NCBI GenBank assembly: GCA_964606575.1
Contig: CAZSHA010000004.1
Span: forward strand, 4,295 to 68,294
Reading direction: 5' to 3'
Source: RGIG4576 sp964606575
GTDB taxonomy: Bacteria > Bacteroidota > Bacteroidia > Bacteroidales > Muribaculaceae
DNA: 64,000 nucleotides
The notes beneath the pieces were generated by a model, which saw only the letters and a list, made by a program, of their open reading frames with translations, ran no database searches and had not been told where the DNA came from. A program made the translations under genes and the position numbers. Below are positions 35,828 to 44,627 of the stretch, piece by piece (within the stretch, counting starts at the first letter, position 1; each line of letters begins with the position of its first letter).

Positions 35828-37173
35828 AAACCGATATTATCATAATAGGAGCCGGTCCTGGTGGCTATGAAACTGCTCATTATGCCGCGGCTCAAGGATT
35901 ATCTGTTACGATATTCGAGGCTCGAGAGTTGGGCGGTACATGCTTGAACCGTGGTTGTATACCCACTAAGACACTTTGTAAGAATGCCGATATTCTCAAT
36001 CACTTGAAAGAGGCTGAAACATTTGGTATAGGCGATGTGGCTTATAGTGTAGATTTCGCTAAAATGATTGAACGCAAGAATGTTGTTGTGGCACAATTGC
36101 GTGAGGGCGTAGCGATGGCATTGAAGCATCCCAATATCACGCTTGTGAATGGCGAGGCTGTCATAACATCTGCGAAGTCGATCGTGTGTGGTGGCGAAAG
36201 TTATGAATGCGACAATATGATTATTGCCACTGGTTCAAAACCTAAATTGTTGCCTATCGATGGTGCTGAATTGCCGTGTGTACTTACTAGCGACGATATT
36301 TTAGACCTAGATATGCTGCCTAAGAGCCTCTGTATCATAGGCGGTGGAGTTATTGGTTTGGAATTTGCATCTATTTTCAATAGTTTGGGAGTGGATGTGT
36401 CAATAGTTGAGTTCTGTAAGGAGATTATTCCAAACTTTGATAGCGACTTGGCAAAACGATTGCGTCAGTCGTTAGCAAAGAAAGGTGTTAACATCAACGT
36501 TGGTGCTGGTGTAACCCAAATAATCAGCAATGATGATGGTTCAGCTACAGTGAAATATGAGCAGAAAGGAAAGCCGCTAGAAATCTCGTGTGAAAAGGTA
36601 CTTATGGCAGTAGGGCGTGCTGCTTGTTTGCCACAAGGCATAGAAACGTCGGGCGTGGATTTCTCTCCACGAGGTATTGCTGTTGACGATAACATGCTTA
36701 CTTCAGTGGCAGGAGTGTATGCAATAGGTGATGTTAACGCTCGCTGTATGCTTGCTCATGCTGCCACTTTCCAAGGCAAACGAGCTGTCAATACTATTTT
36801 AGGCAAGGAAGACAATATACGTCTTGACATTATGCCGTCGGCAATATTCACATCGCCAGAAGCGGCAATGGTTGGTGTCACTGAAAGCTATTGCAAAGAG
36901 CATGGGGTGGATGCCGTTGTTAAAAAGGCATTTTTCCGTGCCAATGGAAAGGCTGTGGCTATGAATAAAACCGACGGAATCCTCAAACTGGTAGTATCAG
37001 CCGCAGACAGGCGTATACTTGGATGCCATATATTAGGAGCTCATGCAGCCGACTTGATACAAGAAGTTGCAGCCATGATGAATTGTGATGCCACAGTTGA
37101 TGCTTTAAAAGATATTATCCACGCGCATCCTACGCTTGGCGAAGTTGTGTTGCAGGCTGCATTGCAGCAATAG
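35824..37173 (+). CDS. lpdA: Dihydrolipoyl dehydrogenase (L protein)
   Basis: A 449-aa flavoenzyme that reoxidises dihydrolipoyl-GcvH with NAD+. FAD motif GAGPGGYETA at the N-terminus; redox disulfide Cys40/Cys45 in GGTCLNRGCIPTK; NAD motif GGGVIGLEFAS; and the catalytic His-Glu dyad in IIHAHPTLGEVV. Coupled to gcvPB by ATGA overlap and last in the operon. It could also serve other 2-oxoacid dehydrogenases encoded elsewhere. Confidence 0.95.
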   Translation: MKTDIIIIGAGPGGYETAHYAAAQGLSVTIFEARELGGTCLNRGCIPTKTLCKNADILNHLKEAETFGIGDVAYSVDFAKMIERKNVVVAQLREGVAMALKHPNITLVNGEAVITSAKSIVCGGESYECDNMIIATGSKPKLLPIDGAELPCVLTSDDILDLDMLPKSLCIIGGGVIGLEFASIFNSLGVDVSIVEFCKEIIPNFDSDLAKRLRQSLAKKGVNINVGAGVTQIISNDDGSATVKYEQKGKPLEISCEKVLMAVGRAACLPQGIETSGVDFSPRGIAVDDNMLTSVAGVYAIGDVNARCMLAHAATFQGKRAVNTILGKEDNIRLDIMPSAIFTSPEAAMVGVTESYCKEHGVDAVVKKAFFRANGKAVAMNKTDGILKLVVSAADRRILGCHILGAHAADLIQEVAAMMNCDATVDALKDIIHAHPTLGEVVLQAALQQ

Positions 37174-37246
37174 AAGCCTAGCTTGAGATACAAGAGGAGC
37201 GATGTTGACACGATAGCTTTTTAACAGAGAATTAGTTTGAATGTAA

Positions 37247-37293
37247 AATACCCTAAGATTGGCTAACTGTAGCGAAATCAATCTTGGGGTATT
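37247..37293 (+). terminator. Terminator of the glycine cleavage operon
   Basis: A 15-bp stem (37247-37261 with 37279-37293, one G-T pair) 73 nt after the lpdA stop is followed by a T-rich stretch. Confidence 0.65.
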
Positions 37294-37296
37294 CTT

Positions 37297-37381
37297 TATT
37301 ATTACTGTTCGATAAAATGTGTACTTTTACCCATGATTATAATGTTGTTTTATAAAAAACTATTATTACTGTCCGATAAAA
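37297..37381 (+). repeat. 21-bp direct repeat pair
   Basis: TATTATTACTGTTCGATAAA plus A (37297-37317) recurs with one change (C for T) at 37361-37381. The copies are 64 bp apart by start and lie immediately before the phage-like fragment. They could be an IS or integration remnant; no transposase is present. Confidence 0.8.
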
Positions 37382-37387
37382 GTTTTT

Positions 37388-37765
37388 TTGAGTAAAAGAA
37401 AAAATAGGGCTGATTCCATTATCAGAACCAATAGCATAATCGAGAACACGAGCCGTAAGGAACACGGGAAAACGGTGTTGCTGGCTGATTCGAGAGGCAA
37501 CAGCCTCGCCCGTGTTGATTCAAGGGATGTTTCCCTGATATTTACGGTTCAAGGCGACACGGAAGCAGATTTCAAAGAAAAGAGGGATGCTTTCTATCAA
37601 GTACTTTATAATGGAGCGATAGAGCTGTCAGTGCCTAAAGAGAGCGAAAACATATATTATCTTGTCTACAAGGGGAAAGGCAACAGCTATAGCCAGAATA
37701 GGGCGAGGACTTTTTGCAAGTTCGCGGCCAAATTTGAAGAGCCGAATCCCAATAACAGGAAATAG
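37388..37765 (+). CDS. Phage tail-like protein fragment, probable remnant
   Basis: A 125-aa frame with a TTG start directly after the second direct repeat; no ATG start is present near the N-terminus. The pattern FTVQGDTEADFKEKRDAFYQ, then ELSVP, then YYLVYKGKGNSYSQNR, then FAAKFEEPNPNNR resembles the C-terminal part of tail or distal-tail proteins of Bacteroidetes phages, by memory of such sequences. No other phage gene is nearby, so it is probably a stranded or decayed piece. Codon choice looks somewhat richer in G and C than in its neighbours. It may or may not be expressed. Confidence 0.45.
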   Translation: MSKRKNRADSIIRTNSIIENTSRKEHGKTVLLADSRGNSLARVDSRDVSLIFTVQGDTEADFKEKRDAFYQVLYNGAIELSVPKESENIYYLVYKGKGNSYSQNRARTFCKFAAKFEEPNPNNRK

Positions 37766-37863
37766 CTTGCGCGGATTGTATTAAGAAAGTCTCATGATTT
37801 TGCTTTTGGCTCAATCATGGGACACTATGTATTTTACGCATTTGCGCTGCTGCGCGTTATCCT

Positions 37864-38316
37864 TTATTTCATGAAGTTGTTGTAATCATCTACGGTGATT
37901 TTGGCTAGTGTGGCTGGCATCTCCTTTCCGATCAGCTTGTAATAGCGGGATAGCTTGGTCTTTAATGGCTCCAATTTCTCTTGGATATATTCTTCTTTAG
38001 GTACTCTTTTTTTTTGATAACTGCTATAAAGAGTAATATCATCTGGCAAAGCTCGGACGGTACGAACGATATCCAAAAAATGGCTGATGTAACATTGGTT
38101 CAGCGTTTTATACAGCATATCTTTGTCACCAGCTAGGTACATCAAGAATAATTCTTGTTTGTCAATCTCACTCTCGCTGTTATTGTAGTTTTGCGCGTAG
38201 TTGCAAAAGCGTTTCTCCAAATTTTTCACGCTCGTTGTCATTCCCCACACCTTGAAGAACAAAATAATGCATAGCACAGTTACCACAATCAGAATAAATA
38301 CGAAAAATCCATTCAT
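37864..38316 (-). CDS. Small single-pass membrane protein, unknown function
   Basis: A 150-aa protein with one N-terminal membrane helix (FFVFILIVVTVLCIILFF, about residues 4-21). A short coiled segment (VKNLEKRFCNYAQNY) and a soluble helical domain rich in Lys, Glu and Tyr follow. The topology is probably N-out/C-in, like small envelope or division helpers, but no family is recognised. The promoter lies at 38353-38360 on the minus strand, with a G7 tract where the -33 box should be. Confidence 0.7.
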   Translation of the reverse strand: MNGFFVFILIVVTVLCIILFFKVWGMTTSVKNLEKRFCNYAQNYNNSESEIDKQELFLMYLAGDKDMLYKTLNQCYISHFLDIVRTVRALPDDITLYSSYQKKRVPKEEYIQEKLEPLKTKLSRYYKLIGKEMPATLAKITVDDYNNFMK

Positions 38317-38815
38317 AATACTTAATTTTAATGTTAATTAATAATTTTAGTGCAAAAGTAGCCAAAACAGCCCGATTCCACCCCCCCTAATTGCTAAAAA
38401 ATATTAAATATGCTTTAGGGCATGTTTTGCACAAAATCACATAATGCAATTCCTTGTGTGTATAAGGTATTTTAATCATTCGTCTATTTAAAGGTTTTTT
38501 ATTTCGTGCATGTTGTCGGCTTATTGTTTTTAATTTGGTTAAAATGTAATATTTGTGCTGTTGGCGTTGCATCATATTATCGGGAAATTCCTATCTTTGG
38601 GAAGATAACGAACTATATATTTTATTTTTTACAAATATGGGTGGAAATCATAGTTTTCCCCTATTCACTGGCTGTAAAGAATAATACCTAGCGGCATTGG
38701 CTACCGACCTTGTGATGTGGAGAAAAAGAAGTAAAGGAAATGGCAGTAATAAGTGTAATAAAAGTTATAGGAAAAATGGGAGAAATAGGGTGGGCTGGTA
38801 AGGAATGATTTTTAG
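38317..38815. other. 499-bp gap without a clear gene
   Basis: It contains the promoter of the gene at 37864 (38353-38360), a C7 run (38381-38387) and a plus-strand TATCTTTG box (38592-38599) with no protein-coding gene downstream. A 61-codon frame (38506-38691) overlaps that box and has no recognisable features. A small RNA is possible but unproven. Confidence 0.5.
38353..38387 (-). promoter_or_regulatory. Promoter with a G7 tract in the -33 region
   Basis: The minus strand has TACTTTTG (38360-38353), 37 nt upstream of the membrane protein start. The run GGGGGGG (38387-38381) begins 20 nt further upstream, where TTTG is expected. Confidence 0.55.
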
Positions 38816-39565
38816 TTAGGTGTGGATGGAGAGGCGAACCCATAGCCAACGAGGTATCATTCTCCAAAAGAATACCAGTAAGGAATATTTCCAGTCGATA
38901 ATGGCAACTCGCTTCTTTTTCATTACGGCTTTGAAAATCTTGTCGGCGGCATATTCTACCGTCATCTGTGCCGGATAGTGTTGACCATCGTCAAGCAGTG
39001 CCGTGGTTACGAATCCTGGGCGTATATCGGTAAATGTGATTTTTAAGCCTTGCATGCGTGCCAACTGGTCAAGGCAATCAAGATAGATATTATTGTACCG
39101 TTTTGTGGCACTATATGAGGGTGAAACGCCTAGTCCCTTAGTGCCTGCAATAGATGATACCGCCACAATGTGACCTGCGAGATTGTGCTGCTTGTAATAA
39201 TTAAACGCAGTATCTATCATTTGTGTGAATCCAAGCACATTGGTACGCACTGTGTCTAGTTCTATGTTAATATCAATTTTGGTGTTCTGGTGTCCCATGC
39301 CAGAGCAATGGAAATAGATATCCATACCACCGAGCCTATCAATCAGTTTGATAAGTTTGTCGGGGGCTTCGGGGTTAGTTATGTCTATCACATCATATTC
39401 CACTTGGTTTGGATATAATGCTTTGAGTTCTTGCAAAGATGATTCCCTGCGTGCTGCTATACCTACTCGCCATCCTTCGGCAATAAACCGTAATGCGACT
39501 TCACGACCTATACCAGAGGATGCACCCATGATAATAATATGTTTCTTGTTGCTCGTTATCGGCAT
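38816..39565 (-). CDS. Short-chain dehydrogenase/reductase
   Basis: A 249-aa classical SDR. NAD(P) motif GASSGIG at 14-20, and active-site Ser (VSSIAG, about 137-138) with Tyr151 and Lys155 in YSATK. An Arg cluster after strand 2 (AARRESS) suggests NADP preference. The last 30 residues form a hydrophobic segment (YSLLVFFWRMIPRWLWV), so the enzyme is probably tethered to the inner membrane, perhaps acting on a lipid or isoprenoid. It lies 15 nt after the helicase gene and may be co-transcribed. Substrate unknown. Confidence 0.87.
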   Translation of the reverse strand: MPITSNKKHIIIMGASSGIGREVALRFIAEGWRVGIAARRESSLQELKALYPNQVEYDVIDITNPEAPDKLIKLIDRLGGMDIYFHCSGMGHQNTKIDINIELDTVRTNVLGFTQMIDTAFNYYKQHNLAGHIVAVSSIAGTKGLGVSPSYSATKRYNNIYLDCLDQLARMQGLKITFTDIRPGFVTTALLDDGQHYPAQMTVEYAADKIFKAVMKKKRVAIIDWKYSLLVFFWRMIPRWLWVRLSIHT

Positions 39566-39580
39566 AAGTATGTTGATTGA

Positions 39581-41932
39581 TTAGGATAAAATTTTAAATT
39601 TGGCGAATTTGAGCATAAGCACTTTCGACTCTTCAAGTTCGCTGAAATGTACCCTGATTTTCTCGTCTTTCGTCATAACTTCCAATATCTCGCCTACACC
39701 AAACCGTGAATGAAGTATTTTCATCCCGACTGCCGTTTCACTTACGCTATGACAGATAAACTCGCCACCTGCCGCTTGTGATGCCGACGTTGCGAACGAG
39801 GATGTCGGGCTGGTGCGTACTGGTTTGCTCAAACTATGTGTGTGGGATGAAAGCGTGTTACGCTTTTGCTGAACAAAAACAGGACGAGATAAATAGTTAT
39901 CACTATCCCAACTGCTGGAACGACGTTGCGATGTGTAGCCTTCTCCAAGCATGGCAGACGTTTGAGCTAATGACAAATAGCTTGGGTTTATGTCACGAAT
40001 AAAACGGCTCATTTGGCATTGCTTGGTTTGTCCGTTTTTGTATCTAGAGGAAGCGAAAGTGATAGTGCAACTTGTTTTTGCCCGAGTTATAGCAACATAT
40101 AGCAACCGTCGTTCTTCTTCTATGCCTTCCAAAGTGTCGCTGCTCATCATAGATGGAAAAAGTTCCTCTTCAACACCTACGATAATAACGTTTCGGAACT
40201 CAAGTCCCTTGGCGGCATGTACTGTCATGAGCGTTACGCATTCACCGGATTCGTTGTCGTTGGTCTTGTCTTGGTCGGTTGCAAGCGACACTTCGGCTAA
40301 AAAGTCAGTTAATCTTAGATTATCGTCCTCTCCTGCTTCTTGCTTGGTGGTGATAAAATCTTTGATACCGTTAAGCAATTCCGATAGGTTCTCTTGCTTG
40401 CTTATATTCTCGGGAGTGTTGTCGCTATGTACTGAGGATAGTATAGTAGAGTCACGCAGAATCATTTGCGCAAGTTCTAATGCGTTTTTGCCTATAGTGT
40501 TGCTGTCGATGAACGACTGAATCAATGATGCGAAAGCCTGTAATTTCCTTTGCGTTCCAGAATTTATTGATAAATCGTAGGCATTAGGATTGTTCAGAAC
40601 ATCCCACATGCTCACATTGTGATGTAAAGCCGCTTGCTGGATTTTGCTGACTGTAGTGTCGCCTATGCCACGTGTAGGATAGTTGATAATTCGCCTTAGA
40701 GCTTCGTCGTCGTTAGGGTTAATTGTCAACCTGAAGTAGGATATTGCATCCTTAATCTCTTTTCGCTGGTAGAATGAGAGTCCGCCGTAAATTCTGTAAG
40801 GAATATTGCGCTTGCGTAGAGATTCTTCAAGCACACGTGATTGTGCGTTGGTGCGATAGAGTATGGCGAAATCCTCAAACGAGCCACCTTGAAATGATTT
40901 TGTCGCAATTATTTGATTAGCTACAACGTAGCCTTCTTCAAAATCGGAATATGCTTGTATGACCGAAATTTTGCTGCCTACCGAGCTTTTTGAGAAAACT
41001 TGTTTATGAATTTGATATTTATTTTTCTCAATCAGGCTGTTTGCCGCACCTATAATGGTCTGAGTTGAGCGGTAATTCTGTTCTAGTTTGAACGTCTTTA
41101 GGTCGTGATAGCTTTTCGACAAGTTCAAAATATTGGTGATATTAGCACCACGGAAGGAATAGATGCTTTGAGCATCATCGCCCACAACACATAGTTTATT
41201 GTGTTTACGGCACAATTGTGATACTATGAGGTGCTGTGCAAAATTGGTGTCTTGGTACTCATCGACAAGTACGAATTGGAAAAAATCTTGGTACCTTTCC
41301 AGTACATCTTTGTTATCACGGAAAAGGATATTGGTGTAAAACAGCAAATCGTCGAAATCCATAGCTCCAGCCACACGGCAACGATTCCAATATGTCTTGT
41401 ATATAGCGTAGGTCAATGGGCGTTTTGCTCGTGAGTCGGCTTGCCTCAATTCGCTGTCGTTTTCGTAGTCGGTGGGAGATATTAGGGCATTTTTCATATT
41501 TGATATGTGACTTTGCAGATGATTGGGGTTGTAAACCTTGTCATCAAGTTGCATATCTTTGATAATAACCTTTATCAATGAGCGTGAATCGTTGGTGTCG
41601 TATATTGTGAAATCATGGTTAAATCCTATTTTTTCGGCATTTATTCTTAGTATTTTTGAAAAAATAGAGTGAAATGTTCCCATCCATAGCGTGGATGCTT
41701 CATCGCCTATGAGCGATGTGATACGCTCTTTCATTTCACGAGCCGCCTTATTGGTGAACGTGAGTGCCAGAATACGGTAAGGTAAATAGCCGTTTTTCAA
41801 CAAATGAACGATTTTATAGGTCAATACACGGGTTTTCCCAGAGCCAGCTCCAGCAATCACCAGCGATGGACCATCGATATATTCAACAGCTGCACGCTGT
41901 TGCTCATTAAGTTTATTTAAGTAATCCTCCAA
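39581..41932 (-). CDS. UvrD/PcrA-type superfamily 1 DNA helicase
   Basis: A 783-aa 3'-5' helicase. Motifs in order: Q-motif LNEQQRAAV, Walker A AGAGSGKT (Lys33), DFDDLL, VDEYQDTN (motif II), GDDAQSIYSFRGA (III), LEQNYRST (IV), VTLMTVHAAKGLEF (V) and RRLLYVAITRAK (VI). The C-terminus ends in a Tudor-like segment (GVGEILEV, then VHFSELEESKVLML) that in PcrA binds RNA polymerase. It should act in nucleotide excision or transcription-linked repair; uvrB is also in this window. Confidence 0.94.
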   Translation of the reverse strand: MEDYLNKLNEQQRAAVEYIDGPSLVIAGAGSGKTRVLTYKIVHLLKNGYLPYRILALTFTNKAAREMKERITSLIGDEASTLWMGTFHSIFSKILRINAEKIGFNHDFTIYDTNDSRSLIKVIIKDMQLDDKVYNPNHLQSHISNMKNALISPTDYENDSELRQADSRAKRPLTYAIYKTYWNRCRVAGAMDFDDLLFYTNILFRDNKDVLERYQDFFQFVLVDEYQDTNFAQHLIVSQLCRKHNKLCVVGDDAQSIYSFRGANITNILNLSKSYHDLKTFKLEQNYRSTQTIIGAANSLIEKNKYQIHKQVFSKSSVGSKISVIQAYSDFEEGYVVANQIIATKSFQGGSFEDFAILYRTNAQSRVLEESLRKRNIPYRIYGGLSFYQRKEIKDAISYFRLTINPNDDEALRRIINYPTRGIGDTTVSKIQQAALHHNVSMWDVLNNPNAYDLSINSGTQRKLQAFASLIQSFIDSNTIGKNALELAQMILRDSTILSSVHSDNTPENISKQENLSELLNGIKDFITTKQEAGEDDNLRLTDFLAEVSLATDQDKTNDNESGECVTLMTVHAAKGLEFRNVIIVGVEEELFPSMMSSDTLEGIEEERRLLYVAITRAKTSCTITFASSRYKNGQTKQCQMSRFIRDINPSYLSLAQTSAMLGEGYTSQRRSSSWDSDNYLSRPVFVQQKRNTLSSHTHSLSKPVRTSPTSSFATSASQAAGGEFICHSVSETAVGMKILHSRFGVGEILEVMTKDEKIRVHFSELEESKVLMLKFAKFKILS

Positions 41933-41960
41933 AATTATGATTATTGTTAATGTGAACTAC

Positions 41961-41968
41961 AAAATTAA
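41961..41968 (-). promoter_or_regulatory. -7 promoter box for the helicase gene
   Basis: The minus strand reads TAATTTTG, 28 nt before the start codon. No matching -33 element. Confidence 0.45.
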
Positions 41969-42076
41969 GAATTTTCTAAGGACTGGCATAGTGATGCGGA
42001 GTATAAAATTTTCATGTCGCTAGTGAACTATGAGCCGAGATAGAGGTTATTATATAAAATTTAAAAACTATATAGT

Positions 42077-43456
42077 ATGTTAATCCGTGCATATCCAAGT
42101 TTAATGGCATTAATGCTGACGGTACTTACAATACCGTGCATAAATGCAAAAGAATCGCCTGATGAGTGGTTGCGTGACTCATTGCCACAGCAATGGGCAT
42201 ACGCATCAGAGTTTTCACAAACATTGCCGACCGATGATAAATGGTGGCTAAACTTTGAGGATAAGTCCTTAGACACGCTGATGAGTATTGCCATAGACAA
42301 TAATTTTGATTTGCAGATAGCCGAGAAACGTATAGCATTAGCGAAAAGTGCTGTGAAAATAGCACAAAGCGGCTATTATCCGAGTTTGTCTTTAAACGCC
42401 GGTTGGTCAAAAGATCGCAGTTCGGGAACGACAAGTGATTATTACGATTTGGGATTGAATTTCAGTTGGCAAATTGACCTATTCGGGCAAATTACATCGC
42501 AGGCGAAGTCAAAAAAGGCTCTATGGCAGGCAACAAAAAGCCAATATGACGGTGTGATGGTGACGTTGTGTGCTAATGTGGCGACAGCTTATATAAATTT
42601 GCGTACATGGCAAGCTCAATTTATAGTGGCGACAACGCATCTGCAATCACAGAAGCAAGTGCTTGAAATGACGGAAGCACGTTTCAAGAGCGGTCTTGCA
42701 TCTATGCTCGATGTGTCGCAAGCAAAGACCGTATATTTGAGTACGCTTGCTTCAATTGCACCGCTAAAGGCTAATATAGAGTCGCAACTAAACAGCATCG
42801 CAATTTTGCTAGGTATTTATGCTGAAAACATTCCAATATCGGCAATCGAGATTGCACCGTTGCCTAATGTGAATGAGTTAGTTCCCGTAGGTGTGCCAAT
42901 GGATTTGTTGCGAAGAAGACCCGACATAAAAGAGGCGGAATACACGTTGGCTTCTTATGCAGTTGCGATAGGAATAGCGAAAAAGGATTTTTTGCCTACG
43001 CTCACATTGGATGGCGGAATAGGGTTTAAATCTAGTAAGTTGGATAATATGTTTGATGACAAGTCTTTCACATACACTATTGCTCCGATGCTTACGTGGA
43101 CAATATTTGACGGATTGAGCCGAAAATATCAATTGATAGAGGCAAAGGAGCAGTATATGATAGGAATAGACAACTATAATAATGCGGTGATGACTGCGGT
43201 AAAGGAAGCACAAAACGCTATGATTTCTTACCGCTATATGCTGGAGGAAACTAGAGAATTAGAAGATGTAACGAATGAGGCTTTTAATTCGTTGAAGCTG
43301 TCAATTGACCTTTATAAACGAGGGTTAACTAGTTTCACTAATGTGTTGACCTCACAACAGACCTATTTGCAATATAATAATTCTTTAGTGTCGGCAAAGG
43401 GTAAAACATTGTTGTCATTAATATCAATTTATCAAGCCTTAGGTGGCGGATGGTAA
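42077..43456 (+). CDS. TolC-family outer membrane efflux protein
   Basis: A 459-aa outer membrane factor of the NodT/TolC type, the channel of a tripartite efflux pump. A signal peptide ends near INA-KES. The -1 residue before Cys21 is Pro, so a lipobox is unlikely. The two repeated halves with long coiled helices are visible (for example FDLQIAEKRIALAKSAVKIA and LRRRPDIKEAEYTLASYAV). It is the first gene of the unit OMF-MFP-RND (42077-47783), 31 nt before the adaptor. Confidence 0.93.
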   Translation: MLIRAYPSLMALMLTVLTIPCINAKESPDEWLRDSLPQQWAYASEFSQTLPTDDKWWLNFEDKSLDTLMSIAIDNNFDLQIAEKRIALAKSAVKIAQSGYYPSLSLNAGWSKDRSSGTTSDYYDLGLNFSWQIDLFGQITSQAKSKKALWQATKSQYDGVMVTLCANVATAYINLRTWQAQFIVATTHLQSQKQVLEMTEARFKSGLASMLDVSQAKTVYLSTLASIAPLKANIESQLNSIAILLGIYAENIPISAIEIAPLPNVNELVPVGVPMDLLRRRPDIKEAEYTLASYAVAIGIAKKDFLPTLTLDGGIGFKSSKLDNMFDDKSFTYTIAPMLTWTIFDGLSRKYQLIEAKEQYMIGIDNYNNAVMTAVKEAQNAMISYRYMLEETRELEDVTNEAFNSLKLSIDLYKRGLTSFTNVLTSQQTYLQYNNSLVSAKGKTLLSLISIYQALGGGW

Positions 43457-43487
43457 AAGTAATTGAAGTAAATAACATACAAATAAT

Positions 43488-44615
43488 ATGAAAGCTATGA
43501 AAATAAACATTTTATATCCAATACTGATGATTGCCTTTATTTTATCATCATGCGGAAATACTAAAAAAGATACAACAAATGAGTATACGATGAATGTGGA
43601 TGTAGCAATGCCCACAACAGATTCGGTCTTATTGCGGAAAAGCTATCCAGCATCGCTTAAAGCTAAATCGGTAGTCAATTTGGTGGCTAGGGTTGACGGA
43701 TATTTGCAGAGCGTGAACTATAAGGCTGGTCAATATGTGAAAAAAGGTCAGTTGCTGTTTGTGATTGAACCAAAGACTTACCAAGAGGCAGTTTCGCAAG
43801 CTGAGGCTCAATTGGCGAGTGCTACAAGCCAATATGAGTATGCCAAAACTAATTATGAGAGTATGAAAGAAGCTGCGGCATCGAATGCAGTTCCTAAAAT
43901 TGACTACGTACAGGCAGAATCAAATCTAAACCAGTCGAGTGCAGCTATAAAATCGGCAAAAGCCTCTCTTGGAAATGCAAAATTAAATTTGAGCTATTGC
44001 TATATTAAAGCACCGTCTAGCGGTCATATAACAAAAAATACGGTGGATGTGGGCAATTATTTGAACGGTGCGGCATCACCCCAAACTTTGGCGACAATAT
44101 ATGACGACCAAACAATGAGTGTTAACTTTACGATTGAGGATAGCCAGTACATGCGTATGGTGTCTGACCAAAAGTCAGAGGATGCGAAAAAGTCTTTTAA
44201 TGTTGTTGAGTTGATTTTTAATGAGAAATTGCCACATAGTTATACCGCTGTCATTGATTATTTATCACCTATGGTGGATTTATCAACAGGTACTGTTTCT
44301 TTAAGGGCAAAGGTGGAAAATCCTTATGGTGAACTGAAAAGCGGAATGTATTGTATTGTTAGTTTGCCGTATAAAGAATTATCAAAGGCTATATTGGTTA
44401 AAGATGCGGCTATAAGTACCGACCAGTTAGGAAAGTTTGTATATACAGTCAATGATTCCAATCAAGTGGTTTACACGCCTATAAAAGTAGGCGATTTGGT
44501 GAATGATACGCTTAGAATAGTTACTGACGGGCTTGCTCCCAATCAGAAATATGTGACTAAAGCCATTCAGAAAGTACGTGATGGCATGAAAGTGAATCCA
44601 GTATTGAAAAAATAA
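43488..44615 (+). CDS. RND efflux periplasmic adaptor (membrane fusion protein)
   Basis: A 375-aa lipoprotein with a lipobox at LSSC (Cys22), so it is anchored in the inner membrane. The lipoyl-like half motifs (VDGYLQSVNYKAGQYVKKGQLLFVI and IKAPSSGHITKNTVDVGNYL) flank an alpha-hairpin (about 95-160). Beta-barrel and membrane-proximal domains follow. It bridges the RND pump and the TolC channel. It lies 12 nt before the pump gene. Confidence 0.94.
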   Translation: MKAMKINILYPILMIAFILSSCGNTKKDTTNEYTMNVDVAMPTTDSVLLRKSYPASLKAKSVVNLVARVDGYLQSVNYKAGQYVKKGQLLFVIEPKTYQEAVSQAEAQLASATSQYEYAKTNYESMKEAAASNAVPKIDYVQAESNLNQSSAAIKSAKASLGNAKLNLSYCYIKAPSSGHITKNTVDVGNYLNGAASPQTLATIYDDQTMSVNFTIEDSQYMRMVSDQKSEDAKKSFNVVELIFNEKLPHSYTAVIDYLSPMVDLSTGTVSLRAKVENPYGELKSGMYCIVSLPYKELSKAILVKDAAISTDQLGKFVYTVNDSNQVVYTPIKVGDLVNDTLRIVTDGLAPNQKYVTKAIQKVRDGMKVNPVLKK

Positions 44616-44627
44616 AATAATCAAGCC

